Of a stretch of DNA of 64,000 nt, positions 37,129 through 49,342 are shown piece by piece (within the stretch, counting starts at the first letter, position 1; every line of letters starts with the position of its first letter). Position numbers and translations under genes: made by a program. The DNA comes from Morinoia aosen (taxonomy: Eukaryota > Arthropoda > Malacostraca > Amphipoda > Talitridae), in contig CM059574.1 in assembly GCA_030386875.1 (NCBI GenBank), positions 5,525,934 to 5,589,933 on the forward strand, given 5' to 3'. The notes below the pieces were generated by a model that saw only the letters and a list, made by a program, of their open reading frames with translations, ran no database searches and was not told the origin of the DNA.

Positions 37129-37400
37129 CTGTATTAAGAGCAATAATGCTGCAGTCGTCATCCAGCTCTACAAGAAAGCTCATACCAGAATCACATTCAG
37201 CACATCTGGCATACCACTGGTGCTTTCCACACTGCTCAAACACCATATTCATTAAGAACCCTATTTTTTGCTCATTATTGCTACATTCCAGAACCACATG
37301 GTTTTCTATTTCTTTTACTTCTCTCTCACACTGCATGGATACCCCACTCATTATTCCATTATCATGGGTCCCAAGAAGGCTAGAGCAAGAGGTAGTAGTG
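37129..37400 (-). mobile_element. LINE-B family 3' fragment (C-terminal region)
   Basis: The minus-strand peptide EIENHVVLECSNNEQ followed by EQCGKHQWYARCAECDSGM aligns with the C-terminal end of LINE-B at 55.93-56.13 kb (VEETIEHFVLECSKYEQ, EQYGENEWYARCAADDCGM). Only the 3' end is present, as expected for a 5'-truncated copy. It is too short and diverged to be functional. Confidence 0.75.
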
Positions 37401-38108
37401 GTGAAAAAACGGTCAAGGGTAATGCTTTCATTAGAATTAGAGCAATAAATAACAGAAAAACATGAATATGGTGTGAGTGTGTGAGCCATCTGGCTAAGCA
37501 ATATGGCCGCAACATGTCTTCGATCTCAACAATCATAAAGCAAAAAGAAGCCATCTAAGCTTTCAAACCCAATAAGAGTATCACCATTTTAAAACATTGA
37601 AACCCTTCTCTGGAAGAGATGGAAGGCCTTTTGCTTGTATGGATTGAAGACAAGGAGATTGCAGGCTATACGATCACCGGAACCATCATATGTGAGAAGG
37701 CCAGCACCATCTATCGCGACTTGAAGGCAAACAGAGGGAGTGAGGGAGGGAGAGTTCAACACATTATGCACCAGAGGAATTCAAGACGTCTCACTCTTGG
37801 TTTGAGAAATTTTGTAAACAAATCAGTATCCATTCAGTAGTACGGCATTGGGAATTATTTCCTATGCGTAATTAGCTATTTTCAAGAATTTATGTTAGAT
37901 TTTGGGGCCAAGGAACATACTAAATGGTGTTACGTGTATTCCTACGGGAATAATTGATCCAACATACTGTAATGGGGCGATTCACCGGTCTCCTAAACCG
38001 TGTTTGCTAATGAGATGGCGCAATCTGCCTATTCCCCCTAACCCCTACTTTTTCTGTTCCAGAACAGATGTATCAATGTTAAATAGTGAAGCAGAAAATT
38101 CCTAAGGG

Positions 38109-39047
38109 CAGTATTGTAGCGTACAGGCAATTTATTCAGAGCGGCACCATCCAGCAAGGGTAAGGGTAATAGGCAGCGATAGGATTGAAATAAAATAATA
38201 CATAGGTTCATTGCTTGAAATATTGATGTGTATATGATAATGATTATTCGTTAGGTGAAATTAATTGTGAAACGGTACTTTATTGCCTGTGTTATCATTA
38301 GAAGTTATTATTTATTATGCGTGGCAGATTGGCAGGAAGACCTCCAAACCTCCAGACCTCTGGTCCAAACCTCCGGATCAACCTCCGATCAACCTCCAAT
38401 TGGAGAGCAGAAGCAGGGGCCGACCGGGGTACGCGATCCAGAGCCATCACCCAGAGCTCTGTGGCACCAGCCTCCCCAGTGTGAGACCGAAGAACAGCCC
38501 ACAACGGCTGGTTCTTCCTTCGGCGTCTCTGGCCGCTGCTTTACTGCACCTGCTGCCGTTATGCTTCAGCACTAACCACTGCTGCTGTACTCCGGCATAC
38601 CCTGCTGTTGCCGCACCCCAGCCTACTCTGTCGCTGCGGCACCCCGGCCTACTCGGCTGCTGCCGTAATCCGGCATATCCTACCACTGCCGCACTCCGGC
38701 ATCTGCCGCTCTTGCGCTCCTACCGCTCTTGCGTTCCTACAGGTCGAGCCTTGGGTCAGCCATTATTACTGGGTAGAAAATCATTCTGGGGTTGCTGCTG
38801 TACTAAATTGTTCCTGGTATAGTTGCCCACTGTGTGGTAATTGAAGGTGTTCATTTGTAGGATTTATTGTAGGTATGTAAATTATTACTGTCCACTCCTG
38901 GTTACTTTTCTATGTATATGTGTGTAATTATTGTAAAAGAGTACTAATAAACTAAAAAGGAAAAGAGAATTCTAAACCCATTACTTGGGAGTGTCGGCTT
39001 ATTTATTCACCTTGAGACAAAATAGGAGTCATAGGTCGGTCACAACT
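38109..39047 (+). mobile_element. Possible solo LTR
   Basis: A ~940-bp stretch starting TGTAGCG and ending near GGTCACA, with a TATATGTGTGTAATTATTGT region, AATAAA at about 38947 and a GC-rich middle. This layout fits a Gypsy-type LTR on the plus strand, but no matching target duplication or second copy is present, so it is only a suggestion. The two overlapping ORFs inside have no recognisable domain. Confidence 0.3.
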
Positions 39048-40699
39048 AATGTATAGGAGCACGTACGATTTAGGCTACACATGTTGATGGTAGGAAGCCT
39101 ACCTGTCCCACAACAATACGGTTAATTTAACATGCAACTTAGGTCCTGGAACAAATCAATTTTGCATGTGGAGAGGTAACATTTTATTTTTGTTTCAGCA
39201 CTTATTATTTTATCTGTTTTTTCACTGAAATAGACAGCAAGGCAAAAAAATTTTGATGTATGTTAGTAGCCAGCACATGCCCTAACTCGTGTCCCACATT
39301 AGTACCCCAGCTTAATAGAAGGTCCAGTCAGGAAGTGTGCAGTTTGAAGCATTTTAGTACCAGTGGGGTCAGCACAAAAATATTAACTCTACTGATACTG
39401 AAAAACAAAAAAACTCCTATGGACAGGACTCCAAGGGAGAAAGAAAATAGAATTAATTTTTAGCTATCAATGATGTGGATGGAAGATAGAAGTCCTCTTT
39501 ACAGAATGCATTGTCACCAGTATGCTGAAAATACACGGCTACTATAAACAGAAATAACACTGTGCAGAGGACCTTCATCCTCTCTTATAAATGAGCTCAA
39601 ACATATTTGGGAACTTCCCAAATATGATATTAGTATCCATGAAATTAATGCCCATGAGAGGAAGTAACACATTAGTATAAGTACTTAATTAAAGCAATGA
39701 AAGGGTGGGAATAATAATGATGGTCATGATAATAAAATGAAAAAATAAAATGTACATAAATAATAATAGAAATGAAAAATAGAGGTAAAACAATAATAAA
39801 TAAGCAGAATAAATACAGTTAAAAAAGAAGAAAAAGAGATTACCAAATAGAGAACACAGCAACAAAAATGCCTGGCAATAAATGGTATGGGTAGCAGCAT
39901 ACCAAAAGACGGCAAGCGACAAAGCAAGCGAGAGAGAAAGATGTTTGGCGAGATCTATCACACACCAAAAGATAGCCAGTTTGCTCCTGAATGTCATAGA
40001 GAGAGGTCTATAACAAAAATAAGCGAAACAAGCATGTGTTTGTAACGTTGAGTATCATTCATACTTCGTCCCATTGCTTTGAAACATGTAATCTGTCACT
40101 GTGCTTTGGATCTTTTGACTTCCAAAGGCACATTACAGCATAAACTTTCGATATACGGAGTTCAGTCTATGCTGGAAGAATTGAGCAGCGCACCTTCCTC
40201 GTCAACATCTCACCACCCACTGCCAGACGTTTCCCACTGCAGCTTTCAAGCGTGAAACCATCTTCGAGTTGCTTTCTCGCTTCAGCCAATCTTCAATCTT
40301 TCTCACTCGCTCGCTAGCTTGCTCGCGGTGTGGGCACTCTCATAGGAATACATGTATTTCGATTCAAGCTTGCTCGCTTTCTCGCCTCAAATCTTTTGGT
40401 GTGCAGGCACCCTAAGTCTAACAGCAAAAGCACCAATCTTATGTGCACAATTATCAGACGGCACTCAAAGAGTTTGTCTTTCAGAAATTTGGCCACTGCA
40501 TTATTTGTTCCTGTTTTAAAAATCAGAAAGGGCATCCTAACATTATTCTTCAATGATAAGAGGTACTCTTAAGGCAGCAAGTGTGTTAGTGAGGTTAGCA
40601 CCTTCTCATCTTACAGAAGAAAAAAAAGCAAGAAATGTTCCATAGTCTCTATATTACACAATGGCCCCAAGGGACTATCTACCATTCTGAATCTAGCTA
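39048..40699. other. Intergenic, nothing recognised
   Basis: Low-complexity A/T-rich stretch at 39680-39840; a Gly/Ser-coding-like CT-rich segment at 40200-40330. No conserved ORF. Confidence 0.5.
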
Positions 40700-43287
40700 A
40701 GTGAGCCCTGAAGTCTGTATGACAAGATGAAGTCTGGCTATAGTGTGGTAGGCCTATGGCCAACATCTCATTAAGTCCCTAATTTGAAGAAGGAAGAGAC
40801 CTCTCCTTGTAACTATTACCTTGCTTTGCCACTTACTATTTCAGTATGTAAATAGAAGATCTTGGATTAGTCTTACTGTTTCTTCCTTAGAGGCAGCAGT
40901 GATTGTACAATACTGTAATGAGTGAGCCTCCTTAGCAGTATGGTCAGCTGCTTCATTTCATGCTAAGTTATTGTGTCAAAGTCCAAACTGCATCTCTGCA
41001 TCATGAGATCTGCTCACTGTGAGTGATTTGATTAGAATTGTGTGCACAAGCTGCAGGTAATTTTTTGGTTTACTATCCATGATTATAAATAATAATGTTT
41101 CTGAATCAGTATACATAGCAATTTTTCCCACGTTAAATAAGTTATTGTGAGCCCATTTTAGATTCCATTATGGTACAGATTTTTCAATATAGTAGGAGCA
41201 CTCCTCTACTCAGGACTCCCACAGCTGCTGATGTATACCAGGCCAGCTCGGTTCTCCATGATCCATCAGTATAGATAGTGATGAATCAAGATAATTTAGT
41301 TAGCACTAAGTCCTGAATAAATTGCCTCACAAAGTAGAGGTCATAGAACAAACAGAAGTGAAAGCAAAAGCTGTATGTGCTCTTCTGCATTATAATGAGG
41401 CAATAGAGATATTAGCGGAGAAGTTAAGAGTCTTTGAATATTGATACTAAATTTAGAAAATCTGATTCAGGTCTTGGAGATAAAAGAAGGCGCATGTGAT
41501 TAGTGGTTTGAAGGGGTTCTCAAATTTGGGTGGTGAGTTATAAAGAGGTTATTAATTATTGGGTAAATAGGTAGCTGAATTAAGTTACAATAATATTTGC
41601 ACATAAGCAGATCTCCAAGGAAGGAGCATGAGACTCAACATATAGAGAATTGATTTCAGAGGTCCTCCGGCGTCCTATTGCCATTTGAAAACAGTTAATT
41701 TTAATACATCAAGGTTAGATAAGCTAGAAGGGGCTCCAATTGCATACACAGGAGCAGCATAATCTAGTCAACTGAAAAGCATATTTTATGCAATTTGAGT
41801 GGTAGCATGTGGTCATGACCCCCACAATCTGTGAGAAATAGATTGCAAAAGGTTAATTGTAGGGAGAAATGCTGGAGTTAAGAAATGCAATTTGGGGTTT
41901 CCAACATAGTTGAAAGGCATCCAACACTACTACTACTCCAAAGTACCTGTAATGAAGAACATATGCTAAAGGTTGGCCATCAATATTGATGGGCTGAGGG
42001 ATTGTTTGTACTTCAGTTTTCCGTAGATATACGGATAAGCCCAAATGATTGGTCCAGCTGTAAAAAAAGTGATTTGAGACTGAAGTCTTGCAATGGCTAT
42101 TGCTTAACAGAGTAACTTAAAAAAACTAACATCATCAACATACTCAGAGGCCATAATCTCTGGTGCTGAGGGGATGTCATTTATGATCACATTGAATAGT
42201 AGAGGTGACAGAATTACTCCCAATGAGATTTCAGATTTTATGTTTTTGTAATTTGAGAATTCCTCCTCAAAAAAAGCCTGAAAATTTCTTTCTGCAAAGT
42301 ATTTCCTGAACCACCCAAGCATTGTTTCCTACATCCCGCACTGACTTAGCATACACAGCAAACCAGTATGCCACACAGTGTCTCCAGTTGGTCAACCTGA
42401 TCTATGGCAGACATCTGACTATGGAACCTCCCTTGAGTTGATCTCAAGAATATGTTTTGCTCTAGAGTGTGATAGATGCATTTGTAGATCATGGATTCTA
42501 TTAACTTGGCTGTGAACAGAGCTATGAGTTGATGTCATGCTGGTTGAAGGGAGTGGATTCCCCTTTATTAAGGATATCTGTTTTTGTAGGGTCTGCTTAA
42601 AAATAGACAGTAGCCAGAGCTTGTATTCTGTGGAAAGGTTTAAGAGGTGTTTTTTGTGCACTCTGTAGACCAGGATAGACAGGTTTGAGTGAACTAAGGC
42701 AGTGGCTCATTTCATTGATCAAGAAAGGCTCATTTATAAGACTAATGTTCTCTTTACTTAACACGTTAACTGCTATGGGTTAAACTGAAGTTCAATGTTC
42801 AATTCGAATTTTAATTTGATTGTAGTAATCTACTTTGAAAATAGCAAACATAAACTGGATCGGGCTTTTGTTTACCTTTCATCAAGTATTTATAATCAAT
42901 GAGTTAGTGACAGCAGGTGGGTCAGCAGCACTTTGAAAACCACCTAAGGGACCACCGGTGGGTCCCTTCGCAGGGAACGTGTCAAGTAAAAACCTAGGGG
43001 AAGGAGTATGTATGTAATTTGGGTGAGGGCAAGGGACAGGCAAAATAAGAGCTTCTTCAAAATAACAGGCAAGTGCATTTGGTTTAAGCACTAGAATCAG
43101 TACTCATGATGCCAGAAAATAAACTTAAGATTCTTTTTTGAAGGGATTTCTTAAACTTTTGACTTGCTCCACAGAGTATCGATGGGAGTTTCAAAATTAA
43201 TTCAGTTACAAAAAGTAACCTAAGAGTTTTGTTTGGCTCTTTTGACTTTCCATTTGACTCTTGAGCACAGCACATCAAAGCTATTAA

Positions 43288-44376
43288 GGGGGGCACTTCA
43301 GGATTCCAGTAATTTTACCCGATTCGTTTGAAATTTAGCCAGTATATGTTTTTGTTGAAAGTAAATTTTTTTGCTCGGGTAACTTTTTTGATTTAGGCCT
43401 TATTTTTTTGAAAATACAAAAAATTAGTTTTTGGTACATTTTTATTGATATTTCAAACAAATAGAAGTCATTGAGTTTCTTTGCTAGAACGAAACCAAAG
43501 ACAGTTTTAGAATCCTTGAAGCATTTCTAACAAAATTACGGTAGCAAATTATCCATTTGTAACTTTTCATTTTTTTATATACGATATTTGATCACTAACT
43601 AGCATATACACAAACTTTGGGTTTTGAGCTTGATAAAAAGTTTGTTTGTAAAATTTGGAAGTTTGCTTCCGTACTTTTGTTAGAAATATTCCAAGGATTC
43701 TAAAACTGTCTTTGGTTTTGTTCTAGCATGAAAACTCACTGACTTCTGTTCTTTTGAATGTTGAAAATAAGGGTTGTTAGTGAATAAGGAATAAATAAAT
43801 ATTTATCTGAACTGTAATATCATGGACAATTTATGTAATTGAATGCTGTTTTCATTTTTATTTTGATAATCTCCATGTATAAGTTCATATTAACACTGTG
43901 AACTGTAATTTACAAAAAAATTTTCTTCTATAAAAATTATGAATTTTTACATTTGTAGCCTGATTCTTATGAAATTTGGCTATAGAATGTAATTTCTAAA
44001 AAGAAACACCATTTCTTCCATTCATTTTTTCGATTCAGGCCTTAGTTTTTTCAAAAAAATTGGACATATTGGTTTTTAGTTCATTTTATTGATATTTCAA
44101 AGGAATAGAAGCCATTGAGTTTTATGCTTGAACAAAACCAAAGACAGTTTTAGAATCCTTGGAACATTTCTAACAAAAGAACAGTAGAAAATGTTCAATT
44201 TCCCTTTTTTTTAGATTTTTGGTCTCCTTACATCCCCCTGGGGGGGGGGGGGGGGGGGTTCTAGTGTCTGTAGCGCCATAAAATTTTAGGACTGAATAGT
44301 CCACCACCTAAGGGTCCTTTTTCAACACAAACAAAAAAAATGCTCATCAGACCAATAAATGCCTGAAGTGCCCTCC
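43288..44376. mobile_element. TTAA-flanked element P6 inserted in LINE-C
   Basis: TTAA (43284-43287) then GGGGGGCACTTCAGG; the other end is the complement of GGAGGGCACTTCAGG followed by TTAA (44377-44380). Duplicated TTAA is the target of piggyBac-type transposases. The 1089-bp body is non-coding and contains three copies of a ~200-bp module (about 43310-43560 direct, 43650-43790 inverted, 43955-44205 direct) with the shared core AAAGACAGTTTTAGAATCCT, and a homopolymer of about 21 G near 44239. Confidence 0.8.
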
Positions 44377-45063
44377 TTAAGTTTATGGGAAAGGGTTGGG
44401 TAATTAGGACTTGTTTTACTGCTTTCTTGGACTCACTAGTTTTAGCATTTCTTGGTGTCCACCAAAGTTTGCAGTATAGAGGACGCACAATTTACTTTGT
44501 TTTTGGGAAAAAATTTGAGCTAGCTTTCATAATACGTTTGTAAAAATTTTACAACTTACTTGAACGTGTGGTGAGCTATCAATTCCCACCTGCAGTAATA
44601 CAGACCTCCATTTAGCTCATGATCTTCTATCAAACTGCCCGGGTGGCCGCTTGTTGAATTGAATGATGGTAAGAGATGCTTATGTTTGTAGTCCCCAGGT
44701 AGTGGTCACTGCCCATGTCCTGCTCTGTGTTTGCATCAGCACTGGGCTGCAGATTTGCTGAAATTAGAGTCAAATTAATACTAGAAAGAGAGGTATGGTG
44801 AACATTATAGTAAGTAGGCATTGAGAGTGGGGTAAGCAAAGCAAGTGAGGGATCATGAGTTAATGAGTGCCCCAGATTCCTGCTGGTTGTGTTGGGTGCT
44901 TTGTTTCCCATAATGGGTTATGGGCATTAGAGTCCTCAACTATTAATTGTAAAGGCTCAAGCTGAGCCATGTAATAGAGAAATTTAATTGAGGTAATGGG
45001 ATGATTGGCATAAGCACTGAGTTTGGATAAGGAAGTCCCAGTTTTAGATAAATAGGTTTATAC

Positions 45064-46191
45064 CAGTGGTTCTTAACCTTTTTTCTCCAATTGCCCAGTT
45101 TTTAGTGAGCTAACTTTCTATTCCCTACCACAATATCAGTGAGAAATGGAACATTCCTCACCACATCTTTTTTGTTTTACATATCTGTGATATTTTTAAC
45201 TCAGCATTGTTGTCTCTTTCATCCAAACATGACATACATTGCCTTATTATGGTTTTTATTATTTAAACAGTCTGTAAATGATTGCAATTGGTAAAGCAAG
45301 TCAATATTTGAATGTAATGAGTTAGATTTTGAAATACTATCAATTTTTTGTGGGTGGAAACAAATACATGAAGTTCCTCACATGGTAACTCTGCCATTCC
45401 CCACAGGTCAAGGAAAGCGTCCCCCTTAATTAAGGAAAGATTTTTTGTTATTGAACCTAGAGCAATGAAATTTGGTATACAGATAGAAAATGCGAGGAAA
45501 TGTTTTGCATTCCTGGAAAAAAATGCAATTATCTTTATAGAAAACGAGATATTCACGGAAAACTGAATTTTGGGGGGATTTCAAAATGCATCCCCCTACA
45601 GTTTTCAAGCTACAGTTATAATTTTGGTGTCATTGGATATTAAAAGACTTGGGCATTACAAACCGTTTGAATGGCATTCTCCAAATTTCTACTTTGAAAT
45701 AAAAAATAGAAGAATTCCAGAGCATACTTCTTTTTCTAAAAATTTTATACCTGTGATGTCACAATTTTTGATCAAATTCAAAAATGCCATTCAACGATTT
45801 GTAATGCCCTAGTCTTTCCGAATCCAATGACACTAAAATCATCACTGTAGTTTGAAAACTGTAGGAGGAGATGCATTGCAAAACCTCACAAAATGAACTT
45901 TCCAAAAAATGCAAAACAAAGAAACAAACAATTTAATTTTTCTTTATTATTTGTGGGGTCAGCTAGGACCAGTAAAATCATTACACAATAATAAAGAGAC
46001 TTAGAAGATGACATGGCAACGTCGTGCCATGAAGAAACAGCAGAGGTGGTGTAACACGATGAAATACCAGCTCCCTCTCCACTCATTTTTCATGGGATGT
46101 ACCTGACCTCTTACACTTCCTTTAAAAGGTAAAATCAATATTTTTACAAATTTTGCAACTTCTGGGGGGAGGCTTGCTTTAAGAACGGCTG
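45064..46191. mobile_element. Non-autonomous hAT element inserted in LINE-C
   Basis: The left end is CAGTGGTTCTTAACC and the right end is the complement of CAGCCGTTCTTAAAGC. The flanking 8-bp duplications GTTTATAC (45056-45063) and GTTTACAC (46192-46199) differ by one base. The CAGTGGTTCTYAACC terminus is classic for hAT. The 1128-bp interior has no transposase but holds an inverted repeat (about 45585-45690 against 45790-45890). Removing it joins the two halves of the LINE-C endonuclease domain. Confidence 0.85.
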
Positions 46192-47276
46192 GTTTACACC
46201 AATCACCTCTGAGTTACCTTGTGGGTATGGATGAAAGTTAATTCTAGCTTGCGGAACATCACTTTTAATATGAATAGCAAGGCCACCCTAACTTATCCTA
46301 CATCTTTATGTTTATATATTGCTGCATAGTTGATAATGTTACGAATATATTGTGCATTCAACGAGGTTTCTATCAAACAAACTACAATGGGCTTGTATGC
46401 ATACAGAAAACTGCAGTTGCTAATTTTATTCATAAGCTTGTGTGAGTTTCACTGAATCACTTTTGTTTCCTCTGAGGCCATCTTGTTTGAAAAGGAGCTG
46501 AAATCAAACTTTTTATATTTTGCTGCCGGCTCACACTGAGATGCTGAGATTTTTCACAGTACGGCGCACAAGCTAAGCTGAGCTTTTTGGTTTGCTCTGC
46601 AAGAAATGCCCCTCTATCACAGAAGGCACCAGAGTATCAGAAGCACCGTTATCAAAAACAGAAATGGAGTCAAAGTTTTTTTTTTTGTCATGGCAATGTG
46701 CACCAGGTATTTGGCTAAGATTAAAGGCTGAGTCAAGTTGGATTGCATTTCAACCACACCCCCCAAATCAAGTGGTACAATATTATTCCCTTAAACTTTG
46801 AACTTTGAGAGCTTTTGTGCCTTTGAAGATTCATTCAGCAGAATTGATACCATAGCCAGCCATGCACAGTGCTTTGGTCAGATCTTTATAAATGGAATCT
46901 GGACCAAATGATCCTATGACTCCCACTAACTGAGTTTTGATTGAGAGGCATTAAAATTTCACCATCCAAATGCTTATGTCTACAACAGGATGAAGAATAA
47001 GTATATACTTCATAGCTTTTGCCTGGAAGAAGTCCAACACCTTCCAAGATCTCTCTGGATCCTTGATAAGAAAGACAAATTAAAGCTCTTGCACTTAGTG
47101 TTTCTACCAATTAATATTTTTGGATATTTTTTGAGATTTTACCAATTTTTGCTTTGTCATCATAAAAGCTAGCCAAGGCTTTGTTGAGGAAAATACATTT
47201 GGCAAAGAATTTAGCAACAGGGCAATGGTTTAACACAGGTTCAATTATTATGACAGATTGTTTCTCTGCCAAATGC

Positions 47277-47678
47277 AAACGGTAGGTTGCTAGTGGAGGG
47301 TGGTGATGTGAGGAGGAGATGAGCGGAGTATTTTGAGGAACTGCTGAATGTGAAGGATGATAGGGTTGCGAGAGTGGTAGCTGTTGGAAGTGATGTTAGA
47401 ATGCCTGTGTTTGGTGAAGTGAATAGTAGTCGAATAAGAAGTGTGGAAGTGAAAGGTGCGTTGGATGTGATGAAAAATGAGAAAGCTCCAGGTATGGATG
47501 GCTGCACAGTTGAATGTCTAAAGAAAGTAGGAAATGTGGTGGTAAAATGGTTGGTACGTTTATTTAATGTGTTTTGAGGCTAGTAAAGTGCCGGTGGATT
47601 GGAGTAGCGCGTGTGTAGTTCTGTTGTACAAGGAGAAAGGTGACAGGTATGAGTGCAGTAATTCTAGGGGTATAAGTC
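47277..47678 (+). mobile_element. LINE-A remnant, upstream part (before the inserted hAT element)
   Basis: Encodes the start of a reverse transcriptase on the plus strand: SVEVKGALDVMKNEKAPGM, DGCTVECLKKV, then, after a frame break near 47577, VPVDWSSACVVLLYKEKGD and RGISL. The 5' part of the element is absent. The RT sentence RGIS-LLSVVGK is broken after ISL by the hAT insertion at 47679 and resumes at 50696. Confidence 0.85.
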
Positions 47679-47774
47679 TAGTGATGCAAAAAAACGGTTT
47701 TATTTGATTGCGTTTTTTTTTGCAAAAAAAACGTGTTTTTATATGTTTTTTTTGTTTTTTTTGCACACCTAAAT

Positions 47775-48235
47775 TTTGTTAAGTATATGTCTGGGTTTTT
47801 TTTTTTGGGCACCTAAAATATATTATTATCCATGTTTTTTAGTCATTTTATTGTTACAAAAACATCAAAAAGAAACCATACAGTAAAAGTGGTGGCCGAT
47901 AACCCACAATTACCTAGAGGCGTCTAATAGGAACAGCAGGAGCCACAGAACTTATATTGATGGAGTCAAAATTCAGAGCTAAATATCTTTACTATGTCTG
48001 ATTTTGTTTTTATGTGACCAAAAAAATCAGACTTTGCAGAGATAATAAGCTCTGAATTTTGACTCCATCAATATAAGTTCTGTGGCTCCTGCTGTTCCTC
48101 TTAGACGCCTCTAGGTAATTGTGGGTTATCGGCCACCACTTTTACTGTATGGTTTCATTTTTATGTTTTCATTACAAAAAAATGACTAAAAACTATAGAT
48201 ATTAATATATTTTAGGTGACCAAAAAAATATGCTG
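47775..48235. repeat. Near-perfect long inverted repeat inside the hAT element
   Basis: The core arms 47872-47980 and 48045-48155 are inverted copies with a single mismatch over about 109 bases. Pairing continues inward (GTCTGATTTT against AAAATCAGAC) to a loop of about 15 bases and outward, less perfectly, to about 47775 and 48235. As RNA or single-stranded DNA it would form one very stable hairpin. Confidence 0.9.
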
Positions 48236-48778
48236 TTTTTTTAAAACATGTTTTTTTACAAAAAATTTTGACTAATAAAAATGAATATTAATATATTTTT
48301 TGGTACCAAATATAACCATGCTGTTTTTTTATAAAGAATCATGACTAAAAAATAATATATTTTATGTGACCTAAAAAGCCTCTTGCAGTTTAAAAAAAAA
48401 CATGTTTCTTACTAAAAAATCATGACTGAAAAACATGAATAATATATTTATGAGACCAAAAAAATGTTTTTGTACTAAAAAATCATGACTAAAAAACATG
48501 AATATATGAGACCTAAAAAACCCCATGCTTTTTTTTAAAAAATATATTTTTTTTACAAGCAATGGTGTATAAGAAAACTTGGATATGAATATATTTTATG
48601 CAACCAAAAAACCATGCTGTTTTATTTTATGTATTTTTCATCAAAAATCGTATTTTAAAATCATGGATATTAACATATTTTATGTTATCAAAAAAATCAT
48701 TGTTTTTTAAAACATGTTTTTTTTTATTAAAATGTTATTATTATTAATTTTTTGGTAACAACTTTGTAAAAAAAACAC

Positions 48779-49342
48779 CCCTTCAGGGGGATACAATTAT
48801 TGTATCTATGGGAACTAGCGCTTCCAGGGGGACAATGCGAGGACCCAAGCTGAGAGTTAGGTAGGCCTCCTTTTTGTTGAAATAAAATGTTTTTGTTATG
48901 TTGAGGACCACCTTTTTTCGGTTCACTGCTGTCTTGTTTTTCAGCACCTACTACTGTCTTCTTCAACTTTGATCATGTTTCATAATCTTCCTTCCTCTCT
49001 TTGGATCGCATTTGTTGCTGGGTAGGGAGGCTAAAAATAATGAAGGCATCTACGGATGCTTTATTTCCAATCAAGCCTGATACATATCACCCTTTACATT
49101 GGATTTTCAAATGCCTTATTACTAACGCCAGGACGCCATGACGCTTTGCCCCGGTCAAGACCGGTACCCATTTCAGACACCTGGTTGGAGTGGGGTATTG
49201 TGCTTGGAATTTTTCTCCTATACCCAACAGAGAAAATCGCCACCGCCAGCACCGAGAATCGATCCCGGGTCTCCCGCACGGCGGCAGAACCCCTAGCCAC
49301 TTGCGCTATGGCGAGCACTAAAACTAATGACTAATCTAATCT
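48779..49342 (+). mobile_element. Family D SINE (copy 12), interrupted by a tRNA-derived SINE
   Basis: Starts CCCCTTCAGGGGGATACAAT and follows the family D consensus to GGGAGGCTAAAA; the end (AAAACTAATGACTAATCTAATCT) lies after the nested SINE (49044-49318). The flanks TGTAAAAAAAACA (left) and TGTAAAAAAACA (right) look like its target duplication in the hAT element. Confidence 0.88.
49044..49318 (-). mobile_element. tRNA-derived SINE
   Basis: The minus strand begins GCTCGCCATAGCGCAAGTGG. TAGCGCAAGTGG (49308-49297) matches Pol III box A, and GGGATCGATTCTC (49266-49254) matches box B at normal spacing. The body runs about 275 bp to a 3' end carrying the small hairpin GCATC-CGTA-GATGC. It is flanked by TAAAAATAATGA and TAAACTAATGA-type duplications (49032-49043 and 49319-49330, one mismatch). 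It sits in the tail of a family D SINE, so it is the youngest layer of this nest. It would be transcribed by RNA polymerase III if intact. Confidence 0.85.

Larger units (their letters stand above)
40700..46540 (-). mobile_element. LINE-C: decayed RNase-H-bearing LINE with two nested insertions
   Basis: Read on the minus strand: a start-like ATG near 46480 with VIQW(N)-type endonuclease onset and IVVCLIETSL; after the hAT element, LSAYANHPITS, VEDSNAHNPLWET (the LDSNAH motif, 44.9 kb) and MGSDHYLGTTN (the SDH motif, 44.7 kb); the linker LYCKLWWTPRNAK (44.47 kb); then after the TTAA element, the KVKRAKQNS-type region (43.2 kb); RT pieces LESMIYKC-like (42.5 kb), ISLGVILSPLLFNVIINDI and EYVDDVSFF (42.3-42.1 kb); and RNase H pieces IYTDGSW (41.28 kb) and NEAADHTAKEA (40.95 kb). 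There are many stops and frameshifts. This is an old I- or Jockey-like copy. The 5' and 3' limits are approximate. Confidence 0.8.

Noticed and set aside
37146-37554. Overlapping ORFs on both strands
   Set aside because: Only the minus frame with the LECSNNEQ text has support, as a LINE-B 3' fragment; the others are shadows.
38283-38822. 179-codon ORF rich in Pro, Leu and Cys
   Set aside because: Overlaps another equally long frame in a GC-rich, repeated-CCGGC segment that may be an LTR; no domain or start support.
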